Origin: a virus | Length of the DNA stretch: 21,084 nt | Reading direction: 5' to 3' (one strand) | Virus record (IMG/VR): IMGVR_UViG_3300032073_005194 | Location: 1 to 21,084 of that record | Shown here: positions 1 through 7,768 of the stretch, one piece after another | Numbering within the stretch: position 1 is the first letter of the stretch | Layout of the letters: each line of letters begins with the position of its first letter | Translations under genes and position numbers: made by a program | The notes under the pieces: model-generated | Database searches by the model: none | What the model saw: the letters and a program-made list of their open reading frames with translations, nothing else | What the model was told of the DNA's origin: nothing

Positions 1-143
1 TAAGGTGTATTGTTTACCCCTTTGATAACTCGTTTATAAATAACATATCCTCCAGATTGAGACTTTACTAAAAAGTAAGGTTCAATTGCTTGGTCCTCAA
101 TAATAGTATCTCCTTTTGGTATTGAATTTGGTTTTCTTAACAT
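1..143 (-). CDS. Hypothetical protein, N-terminal part (runs off the left edge)
   Basis: An open frame starts at the ATG at 143-141, whose A-T overlaps the end of the thioredoxin stop codon (a TAATG junction), and stays open for 47 codons to the window edge. The visible residues begin MLRKPNSIPKGDTIIEDQAI and continue with a mixed polar and aromatic stretch ending around VIYKRVIKGVNNTP. I see no transmembrane segment, cysteine pair or nucleotide-binding motif, and I do not recognise the family. The one-base overlap suggests it is translated together with the thioredoxin-like gene and transcribed from the same promoter at 409-442. The start is supported by the junction; the function is unknown. 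Confidence 0.6.
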   Translation of the reverse strand, partial: MLRKPNSIPKGDTIIEDQAIEPYFLVKSQSGGYVIYKRVIKGVNNTP

Positions 144-403
144 TATCCTTTTATTAGTTTTTCTAAATCTCCGTATGCTAAAGCACCTACTTTACTTTGG
201 AAATCTTTATTTTCTTTTACTACTACAGTAGTAGGTACGCTTCTAACTCCAAACTTTGCTGCTAATCCGGTATTATCTTTATCAATATCTACTTCAATAA
301 AGTTATGGTTAGCACCATGTTTTTCTTTAGCTTCATTCCATACAGTTTTATAATATCTGCATGGAGAACACCATTCGGCGTGGAATTTAATTACATCTTT
401 CAT
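143..403 (-). CDS. Thioredoxin/glutaredoxin-like redox protein
   Basis: An 86-residue thioredoxin-fold protein. The redox site is WCSPC at residues 11-15, directly after the first beta strand, and the cis-proline loop is SVPT at about residues 55-58, as in classical thioredoxins. It is shorter than cellular thioredoxin (about 105 residues), mainly because the first strand and helix are missing, which is common in phage versions. The likely job is to reduce the C-terminal cysteine pair of the phage-encoded ribonucleotide reductase large subunit (nrdA, 6041-7756), keeping dNTP synthesis running; this is inferred from family knowledge and from nrdA being in the same window. It sits behind its own promoter-like element (409-442), which ends only a few bases before the ATG, so the mRNA may be nearly leaderless. 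It could instead serve a different reductase substrate. Confidence 0.88.
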   Translation of the reverse strand: MKDVIKFHAEWCSPCRYYKTVWNEAKEKHGANHNFIEVDIDKDNTGLAAKFGVRSVPTTVVVKENKDFQSKVGALAYGDLEKLIKG

Positions 404-408
404 AATAT

Positions 409-442
409 ATAATATAGTTAAAATTTATTAATAAAACAACTA
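409..442 (-). promoter_or_regulatory. Promoter-like element TAGTTG-N20-TATATTAT upstream of the thioredoxin gene
   Basis: Read on the minus strand, TAGTTG (442-437) is followed after exactly 20 bases by TATATTAT (416-409). The same two blocks with the same spacing occur before ssb (13137-13170) and the polymerase gene (14981-15014). The shape resembles the Bacteroidota vegetative promoter (TTG, 17-23 bases, TAnnTTTG). The spacer holds a perfect 12-base palindrome, TTTATTAATAAA, at 424-435. The downstream box lies only five bases before the ATG at 403, so transcription would start next to the start codon. Confidence 0.65.
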
Positions 443-447
443 TTTTA

Positions 448-2127
448 CTAGTTTTCTCTTCTTTCTTCTTTAGGGTAATGGTCGAATCTATCGTGTTCTG
501 TAGGAGTTAACAATAATATGCCAGTTTTTACTATATTTTCCCTTGTTAGTTGAAATATATGTGACATCCAGGTCTGCTCAAATGGATTAGCCCACTTAGT
601 ATCTAAAAACATTTTCTTACTACCTTTTTTTGTAATTACTTGAGGCCAGTTACAATAATAAACTTCGCCAGTAGCGTATGGTAACCCTTTATGTGATTTA
701 ATATGATTAAATTTAGTATTAGGAAAATCAAAAGTATGATTATTCTTAACAGGATGAGCTGGGAAGTACTCTTTTCTTTTATCACCGGGTACATTATGCC
801 AAGCCCATTGTTTTAAGTTATCACCAAAAAACTCTGTCATATTAAGTTTAAGGTAATCAAGTTCTTCTACATTACATATATCTAATGATTTTTTATATAA
901 GCCGCTAACTTTCCTTAAAAAACCATTTTTACAGGTATTTTCATCTCCATTATAAAAAAACATATCATCTTCATAGAATAAATAATGTTGTAAGTCTTCT
1001 TGCTCTTCAAAATGTTCAGCTATAAATTGTCTGCCTCCGCATATACCTATATTATCTTTTTTTATTTCCTCAAAACCCCACTTTTTACACAATTCTTTAT
1101 ACTTTTCATCAGTAGATCTATCTATAGAATTATTTAATAATATCTTACGGTTAGGTAATTCTAAATAATCCTTATCGTACTGTTCAAAAGATTTACATAG
1201 GGTATCAAACTGATCTGGTGAGTTATAAGTGATTACGTACAGAGCTACTTTTCTATAATCTAATCTTTCACTTTTTGGTTCTGTATATTCAGCTTTAATT
1301 TCTAATTGATCGTTTTTAAGTTTTTCAAAAAAGTAATAAATTAGGCCATTATCCTCAATTTCACAGTAATTAACTTCACGAGGAAACTGGTATACTAAAA
1401 GGGAAAATAAAGATTCTTCTGTTCCCATATAACCGTCATTCAATGTCGTGCTTAATAGGTCATAGTATCTACTATTAATTTCTTTTATACAATCTTTAGG
1501 TCCTCCAAAAAAACCTCCTCTTGCTACCTTATTAACATCTTTTCCTTTAGTATACGTATTAATTTCAGGATAGGAAAAACCGTGAATTTCCGTATTTGCC
1601 TTATAAGGAAAACAAATGAATAAGAATTTAGTAACCTTATCTAAAAGTTTATCTAAGACAAGATCAGACGTAAAATACCCAATGCTAACAGTTGTAGATA
1701 TAGCTGCATCTATCCAATATAAGTGTTCAGAGTCAAATTTGTCTAAAATACCTGCATCGTTTAATAAAAACATCTTAGACATTACAAGTGGATTATACAT
1801 TTCTAGTTTACCTTGAGTAGATTCAGCTAACCAACCTGCTTGATTTTTCCAATCATCACTATTTCTTATTGTCTGTATTTTATCATAAAATTCATTTTTA
1901 AACCAATCTTGACTTCTTACTATAAACTGGGTATTTTCTTCAGTTCTTTCTTTGAAGACTACTTCTCTTAGTTCTTCATCTCCAAATACTATTAGATTAT
2001 AAGGTACTTTTAATAATTCTTTAAATTTGGTAATATAATGTTCTTCATAGCCTCTATTCCAACCAACTCCTAAAGAATCTCTTTTAATATCCCATAACCC
2101 TGTAACTAATGTAACTTTACTATTCAT
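448..2127 (-). CDS. Two-domain glycosyltransferase: HtrL/YibB-like domain fused to a GT-A (GT2-like) domain
   Basis: A 559-residue protein with two apparent catalytic domains. Residues 1-270 look like the HtrL/YibB family: strand VTLVTGLWDI at the N-terminus, a YNPLVMSKMFLL segment at 111-122, the metal-site-like YWID at 137-140, GGFFGG at 204-209 and GTEES at 235-239. After a polar linker (about 270-292), a second GT-A type domain begins with VALYVITYNSPDQF and carries YEDDM at 385-389 as a DxD-like nucleotide-sugar/metal motif, plus NIGICGGR at 359-366. The N-terminal half shares YWID, GGxxGG and a downstream Glu motif with the gene just upstream (2120-3019), so the two are probably paralogous. 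The start overlaps the upstream stop by eight bases (ATGAATAG). No signal peptide or membrane segment is visible, so it is probably cytoplasmic. Donor and acceptor sugars are unknown. Confidence 0.75.
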   Translation of the reverse strand: MNSKVTLVTGLWDIKRDSLGVGWNRGYEEHYITKFKELLKVPYNLIVFGDEELREVVFKERTEENTQFIVRSQDWFKNEFYDKIQTIRNSDDWKNQAGWLAESTQGKLEMYNPLVMSKMFLLNDAGILDKFDSEHLYWIDAAISTTVSIGYFTSDLVLDKLLDKVTKFLFICFPYKANTEIHGFSYPEINTYTKGKDVNKVARGGFFGGPKDCIKEINSRYYDLLSTTLNDGYMGTEESLFSLLVYQFPREVNYCEIEDNGLIYYFFEKLKNDQLEIKAEYTEPKSERLDYRKVALYVITYNSPDQFDTLCKSFEQYDKDYLELPNRKILLNNSIDRSTDEKYKELCKKWGFEEIKKDNIGICGGRQFIAEHFEEQEDLQHYLFYEDDMFFYNGDENTCKNGFLRKVSGLYKKSLDICNVEELDYLKLNMTEFFGDNLKQWAWHNVPGDKRKEYFPAHPVKNNHTFDFPNTKFNHIKSHKGLPYATGEVYYCNWPQVITKKGSKKMFLDTKWANPFEQTWMSHIFQLTRENIVKTGILLLTPTEHDRFDHYPKEERREN

Positions 2128-3019
2128 GTCCTATTTCTTTTAAAAAATGGTAGAAACTTGTTTGTGTATTTAACCATTCTGGTGTAATCCAGTCCATTCC
2201 TCCTGTGTTTTCATGGTACCAGGTAGTAAATAACCAAGATTTATAATCTTCAGGTTTGCTTTCCGCCATATGAGTTAAAATTCCTTCATGATTTAAAACA
2301 AATTCTTGATTAATACACTGTTCTGCTCTTTTATAGAATTCATTTAAAAAACCTTTTATTTTAGTACTATGGCCGCCTAAAATACCACCTATAGTTTGAC
2401 CATTACAGCAGAATATATCTCCTAAAAGCTTATTAATATCGTATGATTGATGGAAATGTTGTTTATTTTTAATATTGATTAATTTATCTCCTACCCAGTT
2501 GTTTATATGTTTGAAAAAATCTGGTGTAAATACTTTGTCAAACTTGTAATTCTCCATATTATAAGACATACCTGTAAGTTCTTTTGGTTTTTTAGCGTAT
2601 TTATCAGGCCATAATCCTCTGTGGGATAACCCACAATCTATCCAATATGTGTAGTCAGCACCTTTTTTAACTTCTTCTTCTAATAAGTCTAATTTAGCCC
2701 AATCTATTTCATGATAAAAATCAAATTTTCCAGGATATTTATTTTTTAATTCTCCTATCTTTTTAGAATATTTGAAGCTAGATAAATCTCTAACTTCTAC
2801 TTCTACATTTTTAACATTATTACTTTTTAGTTCATTAGTTAATGCATCGTATACGTTATCACCGCAAACTACCTTTATAGGTAAATTCATTTTTGATAAT
2901 TGTACTATAGAGTATAGGTACCTATGGTATCTAGCGATTACATTATGTAAATGAAAAGGATAATTTGGTATTCCTTCACTATTTTTGAAATAAAAAGCTG
3001 TAACTAAACGTGTTTCCAT
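2120..3019 (-). CDS. HtrL/YibB-like putative glycosyltransferase
   Basis: A 299-residue protein resembling the HtrL/YibB family, found in surface-polysaccharide loci and generally regarded as glycosyltransferase-like although poorly characterised. Visible landmarks are the N-terminal strand RLVTAFYF, YWIDCGLSHRG at 125-135 (the DxD-like centre), GGILGG at 211-216 and NHEGIL at 243-248. These appear in the same order as in the first domain of the downstream fusion protein (448-2127), which supports a duplication. Its ATG lies inside the end of the carbamoyltransferase gene with a 16-base overlap, and its own stop overlaps the next start by eight bases, so translation is probably coupled along the cassette. 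There is no membrane segment. The substrate cannot be read from the sequence. Confidence 0.7.
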   Translation of the reverse strand: METRLVTAFYFKNSEGIPNYPFHLHNVIARYHRYLYSIVQLSKMNLPIKVVCGDNVYDALTNELKSNNVKNVEVEVRDLSSFKYSKKIGELKNKYPGKFDFYHEIDWAKLDLLEEEVKKGADYTYWIDCGLSHRGLWPDKYAKKPKELTGMSYNMENYKFDKVFTPDFFKHINNWVGDKLINIKNKQHFHQSYDINKLLGDIFCCNGQTIGGILGGHSTKIKGFLNEFYKRAEQCINQEFVLNHEGILTHMAESKPEDYKSWLFTTWYHENTGGMDWITPEWLNTQTSFYHFLKEIGHE

Positions 3020-4584
3020 TTTATATAGTAGTCTTCTAAAATTAATTTATCCATTCTGGTGTTTTTAAAAACCTCTATAGCTTCTGCATAAGAAGATAAA
3101 ATTGGTTTTTTATTTACGTTAAAAGAAGTATTTAGCAGCACACCAAAGCCTGATGCTTTTTCAAATTCTGTTAATAAGTTATACAGCCATTCATTTTGCT
3201 CTTTAGTAACAGTTTGTACTCTTGCAGTATTATCCACATGAGTTATTGATGATAGTTTTTTACGCCATTTAGCTTTGACTGTAGGGCAAAAGCTCATAAA
3301 TCTACTCTCATCTTTGAAATTAAAATACTTATTTACATCCTCTAATCTACAAACAGGAGCAAAAGGTCTATACCATTCTCTACTTTTAACTTTTTCATTA
3401 AGCACCTCTTTCATTTTTAACATACCCGGGTTACATAATATACTCCTATTACCTAAAGCTCTTGGACCATGTTCTGAGGTACCTCTTACGCATCCTATGA
3501 TATGACCTTTCATTAAATCATCACATACATCTAAATATTTTAACTCTATACCTCTTTGTTGTTCTATATAGTACATTAATCTATCTTTATCTAGTACTTC
3601 AGTTCCGGAATAAGTTAAATCAATAGCTTTTTTAGGTTTAATATGATCGAGTATCATGCCTGAGGCTAATCCACAATCATTAGGATTAGGGGGTACAAAT
3701 ATTTCTCTTTTATATCTTGATTTTAATTTACTATTAAGAATAATATTTAATGCACATCCTCCAACTAATATGATAGGTAATTTAGGGTATTTTTTTACAA
3801 ATGGATCTGCATGTTGAAAAAATACTTGTTCAAAAGCTTCTTGAGAGGTTGCAGCTATATCATAAGCTTCTTGACCTTCAATTCTGTTTTCTGTATCAAA
3901 TTTAATACCTGTATTTTTTGATAATTCTTTGAGAAAATCTTTGTAATTATTACCATCAGGTTTTTGAATATAGAATCTAGTAAAATGAGGTAACCATTCA
4001 TTATTAATTTTACCATAAGAACAAAGCCCCATTAGTTTACCTGAGTATACTAAATTACCTATATTTAATCCCGGTTCAAATTTTATATCTTTTAAATATT
4101 GGCCAAATATCATGTAGGGAAAACCTAAATCCAATTTATGTTTAGATATGCATTCAATAGTATTTCTATCTTTAGCATGATACATGTTAAAGAAACCATC
4201 ATTCCCACCACCATCAAATGATATAATTATTGCTTCATTATAATCAGTTTGGTATAAACCAGATGCTGCATGACTATAATGGTGAAGACAATTAATATAG
4301 TTTTTAGCGGGTATTAGTTTTTCATAATGAGTTTTTACTCCATCTTCTATAGTATCAGTATTTTGGTAATAACAAGTATCGTAGTTCTTAATACCGTATT
4401 CCCTGTAAATATAATCTAAAATATACTTTAACAGGTAGGGTCTGGTATAAGAAATCAAGTATTGACTATATCCTGCGTTCTTTTGACCTAAAAACCTCTC
4501 AATCTCTATAACTGTAAGAACTTTTCCATTTTGTTCAACAGCTACAGCAGCATTATGAGAACCGTAAAATGCTATATTAGCCAT
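3004..4584 (-). CDS. O-carbamoyltransferase (NodU/CmcH/TobZ family)
   Basis: A 526-residue protein matching the two-domain carbamoyltransferase family, whose members use carbamoyl phosphate and ATP to form carbamoyl-adenylate and then carbamoylate a hydroxyl, often on a sugar. The N-terminal kinase-like/TsaD-like part has HHYSHAASG at 101-109 (metal-binding histidines), SFDGGGNDG at 122-130, KLMGLCSYG at 183-191, VGGCALN at 274-280 and the PPNPNDCGLASG segment at 298-309. The C-terminal domain has GTSEHGPRALGNRSI at 368-382, REWYRPFAPV at 402-411 and LLNTSFN at 483-489, all family hallmarks. Length is near normal (about 550-600), so it looks intact. It starts inside the upstream glycosyltransferase gene (overlap ATGGCTAA) and is followed by two more glycosyltransferase-type genes, so the acceptor is most likely a sugar made by these neighbours. 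A nucleobase-attached hydroxyl is a possible alternative. Confidence 0.9.
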   Translation of the reverse strand: MANIAFYGSHNAAVAVEQNGKVLTVIEIERFLGQKNAGYSQYLISYTRPYLLKYILDYIYREYGIKNYDTCYYQNTDTIEDGVKTHYEKLIPAKNYINCLHHYSHAASGLYQTDYNEAIIISFDGGGNDGFFNMYHAKDRNTIECISKHKLDLGFPYMIFGQYLKDIKFEPGLNIGNLVYSGKLMGLCSYGKINNEWLPHFTRFYIQKPDGNNYKDFLKELSKNTGIKFDTENRIEGQEAYDIAATSQEAFEQVFFQHADPFVKKYPKLPIILVGGCALNIILNSKLKSRYKREIFVPPNPNDCGLASGMILDHIKPKKAIDLTYSGTEVLDKDRLMYYIEQQRGIELKYLDVCDDLMKGHIIGCVRGTSEHGPRALGNRSILCNPGMLKMKEVLNEKVKSREWYRPFAPVCRLEDVNKYFNFKDESRFMSFCPTVKAKWRKKLSSITHVDNTARVQTVTKEQNEWLYNLLTEFEKASGFGVLLNTSFNVNKKPILSSYAEAIEVFKNTRMDKLILEDYYIKWKHV

Positions 4585-5860
4585 TCTTTTCTATTCCTAA
4601 ATTACCACTTAATCTTTTACACCACTCTTTACTTACTGAGTAAGGCCATACACTCCAACTTGAAGGAAGAGCTCCTGTATAAGTTCTCCAAAGGTTTATC
4701 CATCCGTCTTTTTGTGTAGCTATTAAATTAGCTACTTCTTCTTTTGAAGCATCTTGTCTATGAATATCTTTTCCGTCTTTATCATGAAATGCTACTGCCC
4801 AAAAATCATAATCTTTTTCAGGTACATCATTTATGTGTATATCGATACAGTGTTTAAATACTTTATGAAATGAATTATCATAATCTTCAACTATAGGATT
4901 AGGAGGATATCCTACTTTGTCTAACGTATATTGCTGTACTCCTCTATCTTTAAATCTTATACCTGCATATTTTTCATAATCTGCTATTGTTCTTTCTTCT
5001 CCTAAATGATAAGGAACTAATTGCTTTTTCATACAAGGAGTACATACAGTACCATCGGTACCTAATAATCCTTTCAGCCTATAAAATGTAGTTTTATTTT
5101 TCTCTACCCATGTATCATCATCATCCCAATGTTTGGTTCTACCTTTTCTAGTATATTCATGCCATGCTATTATCTTATGGGGGTGAAATAAATCGTAACC
5201 AAAAGTAAACGATCTTACTGCTAATGCTATTTCTTCTCCATGAAAATAATATTTAGGATCGTGTTGGACTTCTTTACAAAAAATACCTAAAGTAAAAGTA
5301 AAATGAGCAGAAAAGAATCTAGCAGGTACTGGTTCAGTTCTTTCTTTCCAGTCATCTATGGTAGCAGGAAGGAAAAATATTACTCCTTCTGGTGTGAATC
5401 TATCGAAATCCATTTTCCATGGAGCTTGTACTCTTCCATCAGGGTCATTAGCTGGATCATATGAAGGTATGTAACCGGTTAAAAGAGGTTTATGGTGTCC
5501 TTTCTTTTGGAGCTGTTTAATCATTCTAATACATTCACTATCCCATCCTTTTACAAATCTATGATGAGAATCTAATTGTAATGTATAATCTTCTCCGTTA
5601 TATTTCTGTTGAATAGTATTTCTAGCCCAACAAGTACCGTTAGTTTCAGTATGAGGAATATCTATAATAATAAATCTATCATCATTTAAATACTCATCTA
5701 ACGTATCCCATTCATCCTCAGATGTATGTTGCCATGCTACGCAGATTTTTAATCTATCAGGATTATCTGCTTTATCTAAGATATCCTCTAATGTTTTTCT
5801 TAATTCTGGATCTCTATAACTTGCAATCTGTACAAAAATTGTACCGTTTTTAATTGTCAT
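4577..5860 (-). CDS. Skp1-GlcNAc-transferase-type glycosyltransferase (GT-A fold)
   Basis: A 427-residue protein matching the family typified by the Dictyostelium Skp1 hydroxyproline GlcNAc-transferase, which is also common in marine phages. It opens with TIFVQIASYRDPEL at 7-20, followed by KICVAWQ at 38-44. The metal/nucleotide-sugar motif is LQLDSHHRF at 94-102, and the late catalytic region has FHGEEIALAVRSFTFGYDLF at 206-225 and KIIAWHEY at 229-236. Residues about 330-415 form an extra C-terminal region rich in aromatics (DFWAVAFHD, WINLWRTYTG) that I cannot assign and that may bind the acceptor. The ATG shares four bases with the TGA of the small upstream gene, and its stop overlaps the carbamoyltransferase start by eight bases. 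The family suggests transfer of a GlcNAc-like sugar to a protein hydroxyl; the acceptor here is unknown. Confidence 0.82.
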   Translation of the reverse strand: MTIKNGTIFVQIASYRDPELRKTLEDILDKADNPDRLKICVAWQHTSEDEWDTLDEYLNDDRFIIIDIPHTETNGTCWARNTIQQKYNGEDYTLQLDSHHRFVKGWDSECIRMIKQLQKKGHHKPLLTGYIPSYDPANDPDGRVQAPWKMDFDRFTPEGVIFFLPATIDDWKERTEPVPARFFSAHFTFTLGIFCKEVQHDPKYYFHGEEIALAVRSFTFGYDLFHPHKIIAWHEYTRKGRTKHWDDDDTWVEKNKTTFYRLKGLLGTDGTVCTPCMKKQLVPYHLGEERTIADYEKYAGIRFKDRGVQQYTLDKVGYPPNPIVEDYDNSFHKVFKHCIDIHINDVPEKDYDFWAVAFHDKDGKDIHRQDASKEEVANLIATQKDGWINLWRTYTGALPSSWSVWPYSVSKEWCKRLSGNLGIEKNG

Positions 5861-6048
5861 AACTTTGGTGTTGGTTTTGGTTTTTGTATAACTCTGTTTT
5901 TATCTTCAAAAGATACTAAATCGTTAAGTATTTCCTGTCTTTCATCACATCCACAGTCATCCCCCCAAACTTTCTTTACTAACCACCTAATACCGGTGTA
6001 TTTTGTTATTAAAAATATTATGTCCCCTAGTCCTTTTACTTTATCCAT
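5857..6048 (-). CDS. Small conserved phage protein with DCGC motif
   Basis: A 63-residue protein from the ATG at 6048-6046. A GTG lies one codon earlier, but the ATG gives an eight-base overlap with the nrdA stop (ATGGATAA), the same arrangement as at three other junctions in this window, so I prefer it. The first 30 residues are mildly amphipathic (VKGLGDIIFLITKYTGIRWL), followed by DDCGCDERQEILNDL and a lysine/proline-rich tail. From memory, small proteins of this layout (amphipathic start, DCGC, ERxExLN) recur in phages of marine Bacteroidota, but I know of no assigned function. The C-x-C pair could bind metal or be redox-active; that is speculation. It lies between nrdA and the first glycosyltransferase. 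Confidence 0.7.
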   Translation of the reverse strand: MDKVKGLGDIIFLITKYTGIRWLVKKVWGDDCGCDERQEILNDLVSFEDKNRVIQKPKPTPKL

Positions 6049-7756
6049 CACAACTTAAACAATCTTCTGAAGTTCTTGACCCTATATCTCCATTAATAAC
6101 TGAGTCGGTTCTTAGATAATATAGTGTTTTTATTCCTAATCTCCAAGCTGTTTGATGAACTTGGTTGATAAATTTAGGACTGTCAGAAGGATCGAATGCT
6201 AAGTTTAAAGACTGTGTTTGATCTATATACTTCTGTCTAACTGCTGCTTGTTCAACTAATTGCAACTGGTTTATTTCAGCAAAAGTATAAAATACTTCTT
6301 TATCTTCAGCTGATACTATCTCTTCTGGTAGGTTTACTACAGAACCTCTATCTTTCATTATCTGATCCCATACTTCTTCAGTATTATGGCCTCTTTTTTC
6401 TAAATACTCAACTAAAGCTATATTTTTTCTAATAAAAGTACCTTTAGCAGAGTTAAACGTCCATACATTAGCAGGCATAGGTTCAATACCGGCAGATACT
6501 CCACCTGCTATAGTTGAATTAGATACTGTTGGAGCTATTGCTAATAAATGAGAGTTTCTCATTCCTGTACCTCTACACCATACTGGTTCTCCGTATTCAT
6601 CTGCTAATTTTCTTGAAGCGGATTCTGCTTGATTTTTAATTTGAGAAAATATTTTATGAGTTAATGAAGTTGCTGCAACTGAAGAAAAAGGAATTCCTTC
6701 TCTTTGAAGTAGAGTATGCCATCCTAAAACTCCTAATCCTACTGCTCTTCCTTTTTTAGCTGATCTATGTGCTCTAATTAATGACTCTCTTCCAGAAGTT
6801 TTTGCTAAGAATTCTTCTAAAACACCGTCTAAAAAGTAAATTGCAGTTTCTATTAGGTCTGTTTTTTCCCATTCGTGATATTTTGTAAGATTTACTGATG
6901 ATAAACAACAAATAAAACTATGCTCTTCGTCGGTAAAGAGGGTTATTTCAGAACAAATATTGGTCATTGTAACGTCTAAGTTATTTTTTTGATATGCTGG
7001 TGGATTGGCATTATTTACGTTATCGTCAAACATAATATATGGTTCACCAGTCTCAACTCTAGACTTTAATATTTTTACCCAAAGTTCCATAGCTTCAGGT
7101 TCTCTTCTTTCTAATTTTTGCATAAATTCATCATCTACTATTACGCATTGATGTAAATTTAAGCATTGTCTATTAGGATCTCCTTTTGGTCTCCTAATTT
7201 CAAGATATTCATGTATATCTGGATGATTAATATGTAGGTTTACTGATGCCGCTCCTCTTCTTACAGCTCCTTGATTAGTAGCTATTATAGTTGAATCGTA
7301 TATTTTAGCCCAAGGCACTACTCCTTCTGATTGTCCTAATGTTCCGTTACCTATTTTTCCGCCTCTACCTCTAATTCTAGATAAACCTATTCCTACTCCT
7401 CCTCCTAAAGAAGTTAATCTCATTAATTCAGCATTTGTTAACCCTATACCTCTAATAGAATCAGGTGTATCTATACCAAAACATGAAATAGGTAAACCTT
7501 TATCGGTACCTGTATTGGATAACACGGGAGAAGCAAGGTTTAACCAACCTTTCCATATATACCTAAAAAACTTATTAGCTAAATCTGGTCTGTCTAATCT
7601 TTCAGCAACAGTATTAGCAACTCTTCTAAAAGCCATTTTAGGAGTTTCATCAGGTAATAAGTAACCTTTAGATATTGTAGCTAAAGATACTTCATTCATC
7701 CATTCAGGGTAATCTTTACCCGCTTCCCATTGGGAGTAATCTACTTGTATTGTCAT
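6041..7756 (-). CDS. nrdA: Class I ribonucleoside-diphosphate reductase, large (alpha) subunit
   Basis: A 571-residue catalytic subunit that reduces ribonucleoside diphosphates to deoxyribonucleotides. Active-site residues are all present: C92 (ISCFG), the N266-x-C268-x-E270 radical/acid-base set (TNICSEI) and C283 (CCLS), which pairs with C92. The radical-relay tyrosines are Y546-Y547 (KTLYYLRT), and the C-terminal shuttle cysteines are C566 and C569 (EDCLSCDG), a target for a thioredoxin such as that at 143-403. It is much shorter than E. coli NrdA (about 760 residues). The barrel begins almost at once, with no N-terminal ATP-cone domain, so dATP inhibition through that domain is probably absent. 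It follows nrdB by only 12 bases and overlaps the next gene. No intein or split is visible, unlike several phage RNR genes. Confidence 0.97.
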   Translation of the reverse strand: MTIQVDYSQWEAGKDYPEWMNEVSLATISKGYLLPDETPKMAFRRVANTVAERLDRPDLANKFFRYIWKGWLNLASPVLSNTGTDKGLPISCFGIDTPDSIRGIGLTNAELMRLTSLGGGVGIGLSRIRGRGGKIGNGTLGQSEGVVPWAKIYDSTIIATNQGAVRRGAASVNLHINHPDIHEYLEIRRPKGDPNRQCLNLHQCVIVDDEFMQKLERREPEAMELWVKILKSRVETGEPYIMFDDNVNNANPPAYQKNNLDVTMTNICSEITLFTDEEHSFICCLSSVNLTKYHEWEKTDLIETAIYFLDGVLEEFLAKTSGRESLIRAHRSAKKGRAVGLGVLGWHTLLQREGIPFSSVAATSLTHKIFSQIKNQAESASRKLADEYGEPVWCRGTGMRNSHLLAIAPTVSNSTIAGGVSAGIEPMPANVWTFNSAKGTFIRKNIALVEYLEKRGHNTEEVWDQIMKDRGSVVNLPEEIVSAEDKEVFYTFAEINQLQLVEQAAVRQKYIDQTQSLNLAFDPSDSPKFINQVHQTAWRLGIKTLYYLRTDSVINGDIGSRTSEDCLSCDG

Positions 7757-7768
7757 GTTTTCTTTTAG

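Noticed and set aside
31-41. TATAAATA near the left edge
   Set aside because: It is on the plus strand, opposite to all genes, and lies inside the coding region of the partial gene.
1616-1816. Plus-strand open frame of 66 codons
   Set aside because: It lies entirely within the two-domain glycosyltransferase gene on the minus strand, whose protein shows clear family motifs. The plus-strand translation has no recognisable features, and no plus-strand gene is needed anywhere in the window.
3004-4584. TsaD/Kae1 tRNA-modifying protein as identity for the carbamoyltransferase
   Set aside because: The protein carries the extra C-terminal domain with GPRALGNRS, RPFAPV and NTSFN, which marks the NodU/TobZ group; TsaD proteins are about 340 residues and lack this domain.
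6049-6051. GTG as start of the DCGC protein
   Set aside because: The next codon is ATG, which gives the same eight-base overlap seen at three other junctions, so the GTG start is less likely.
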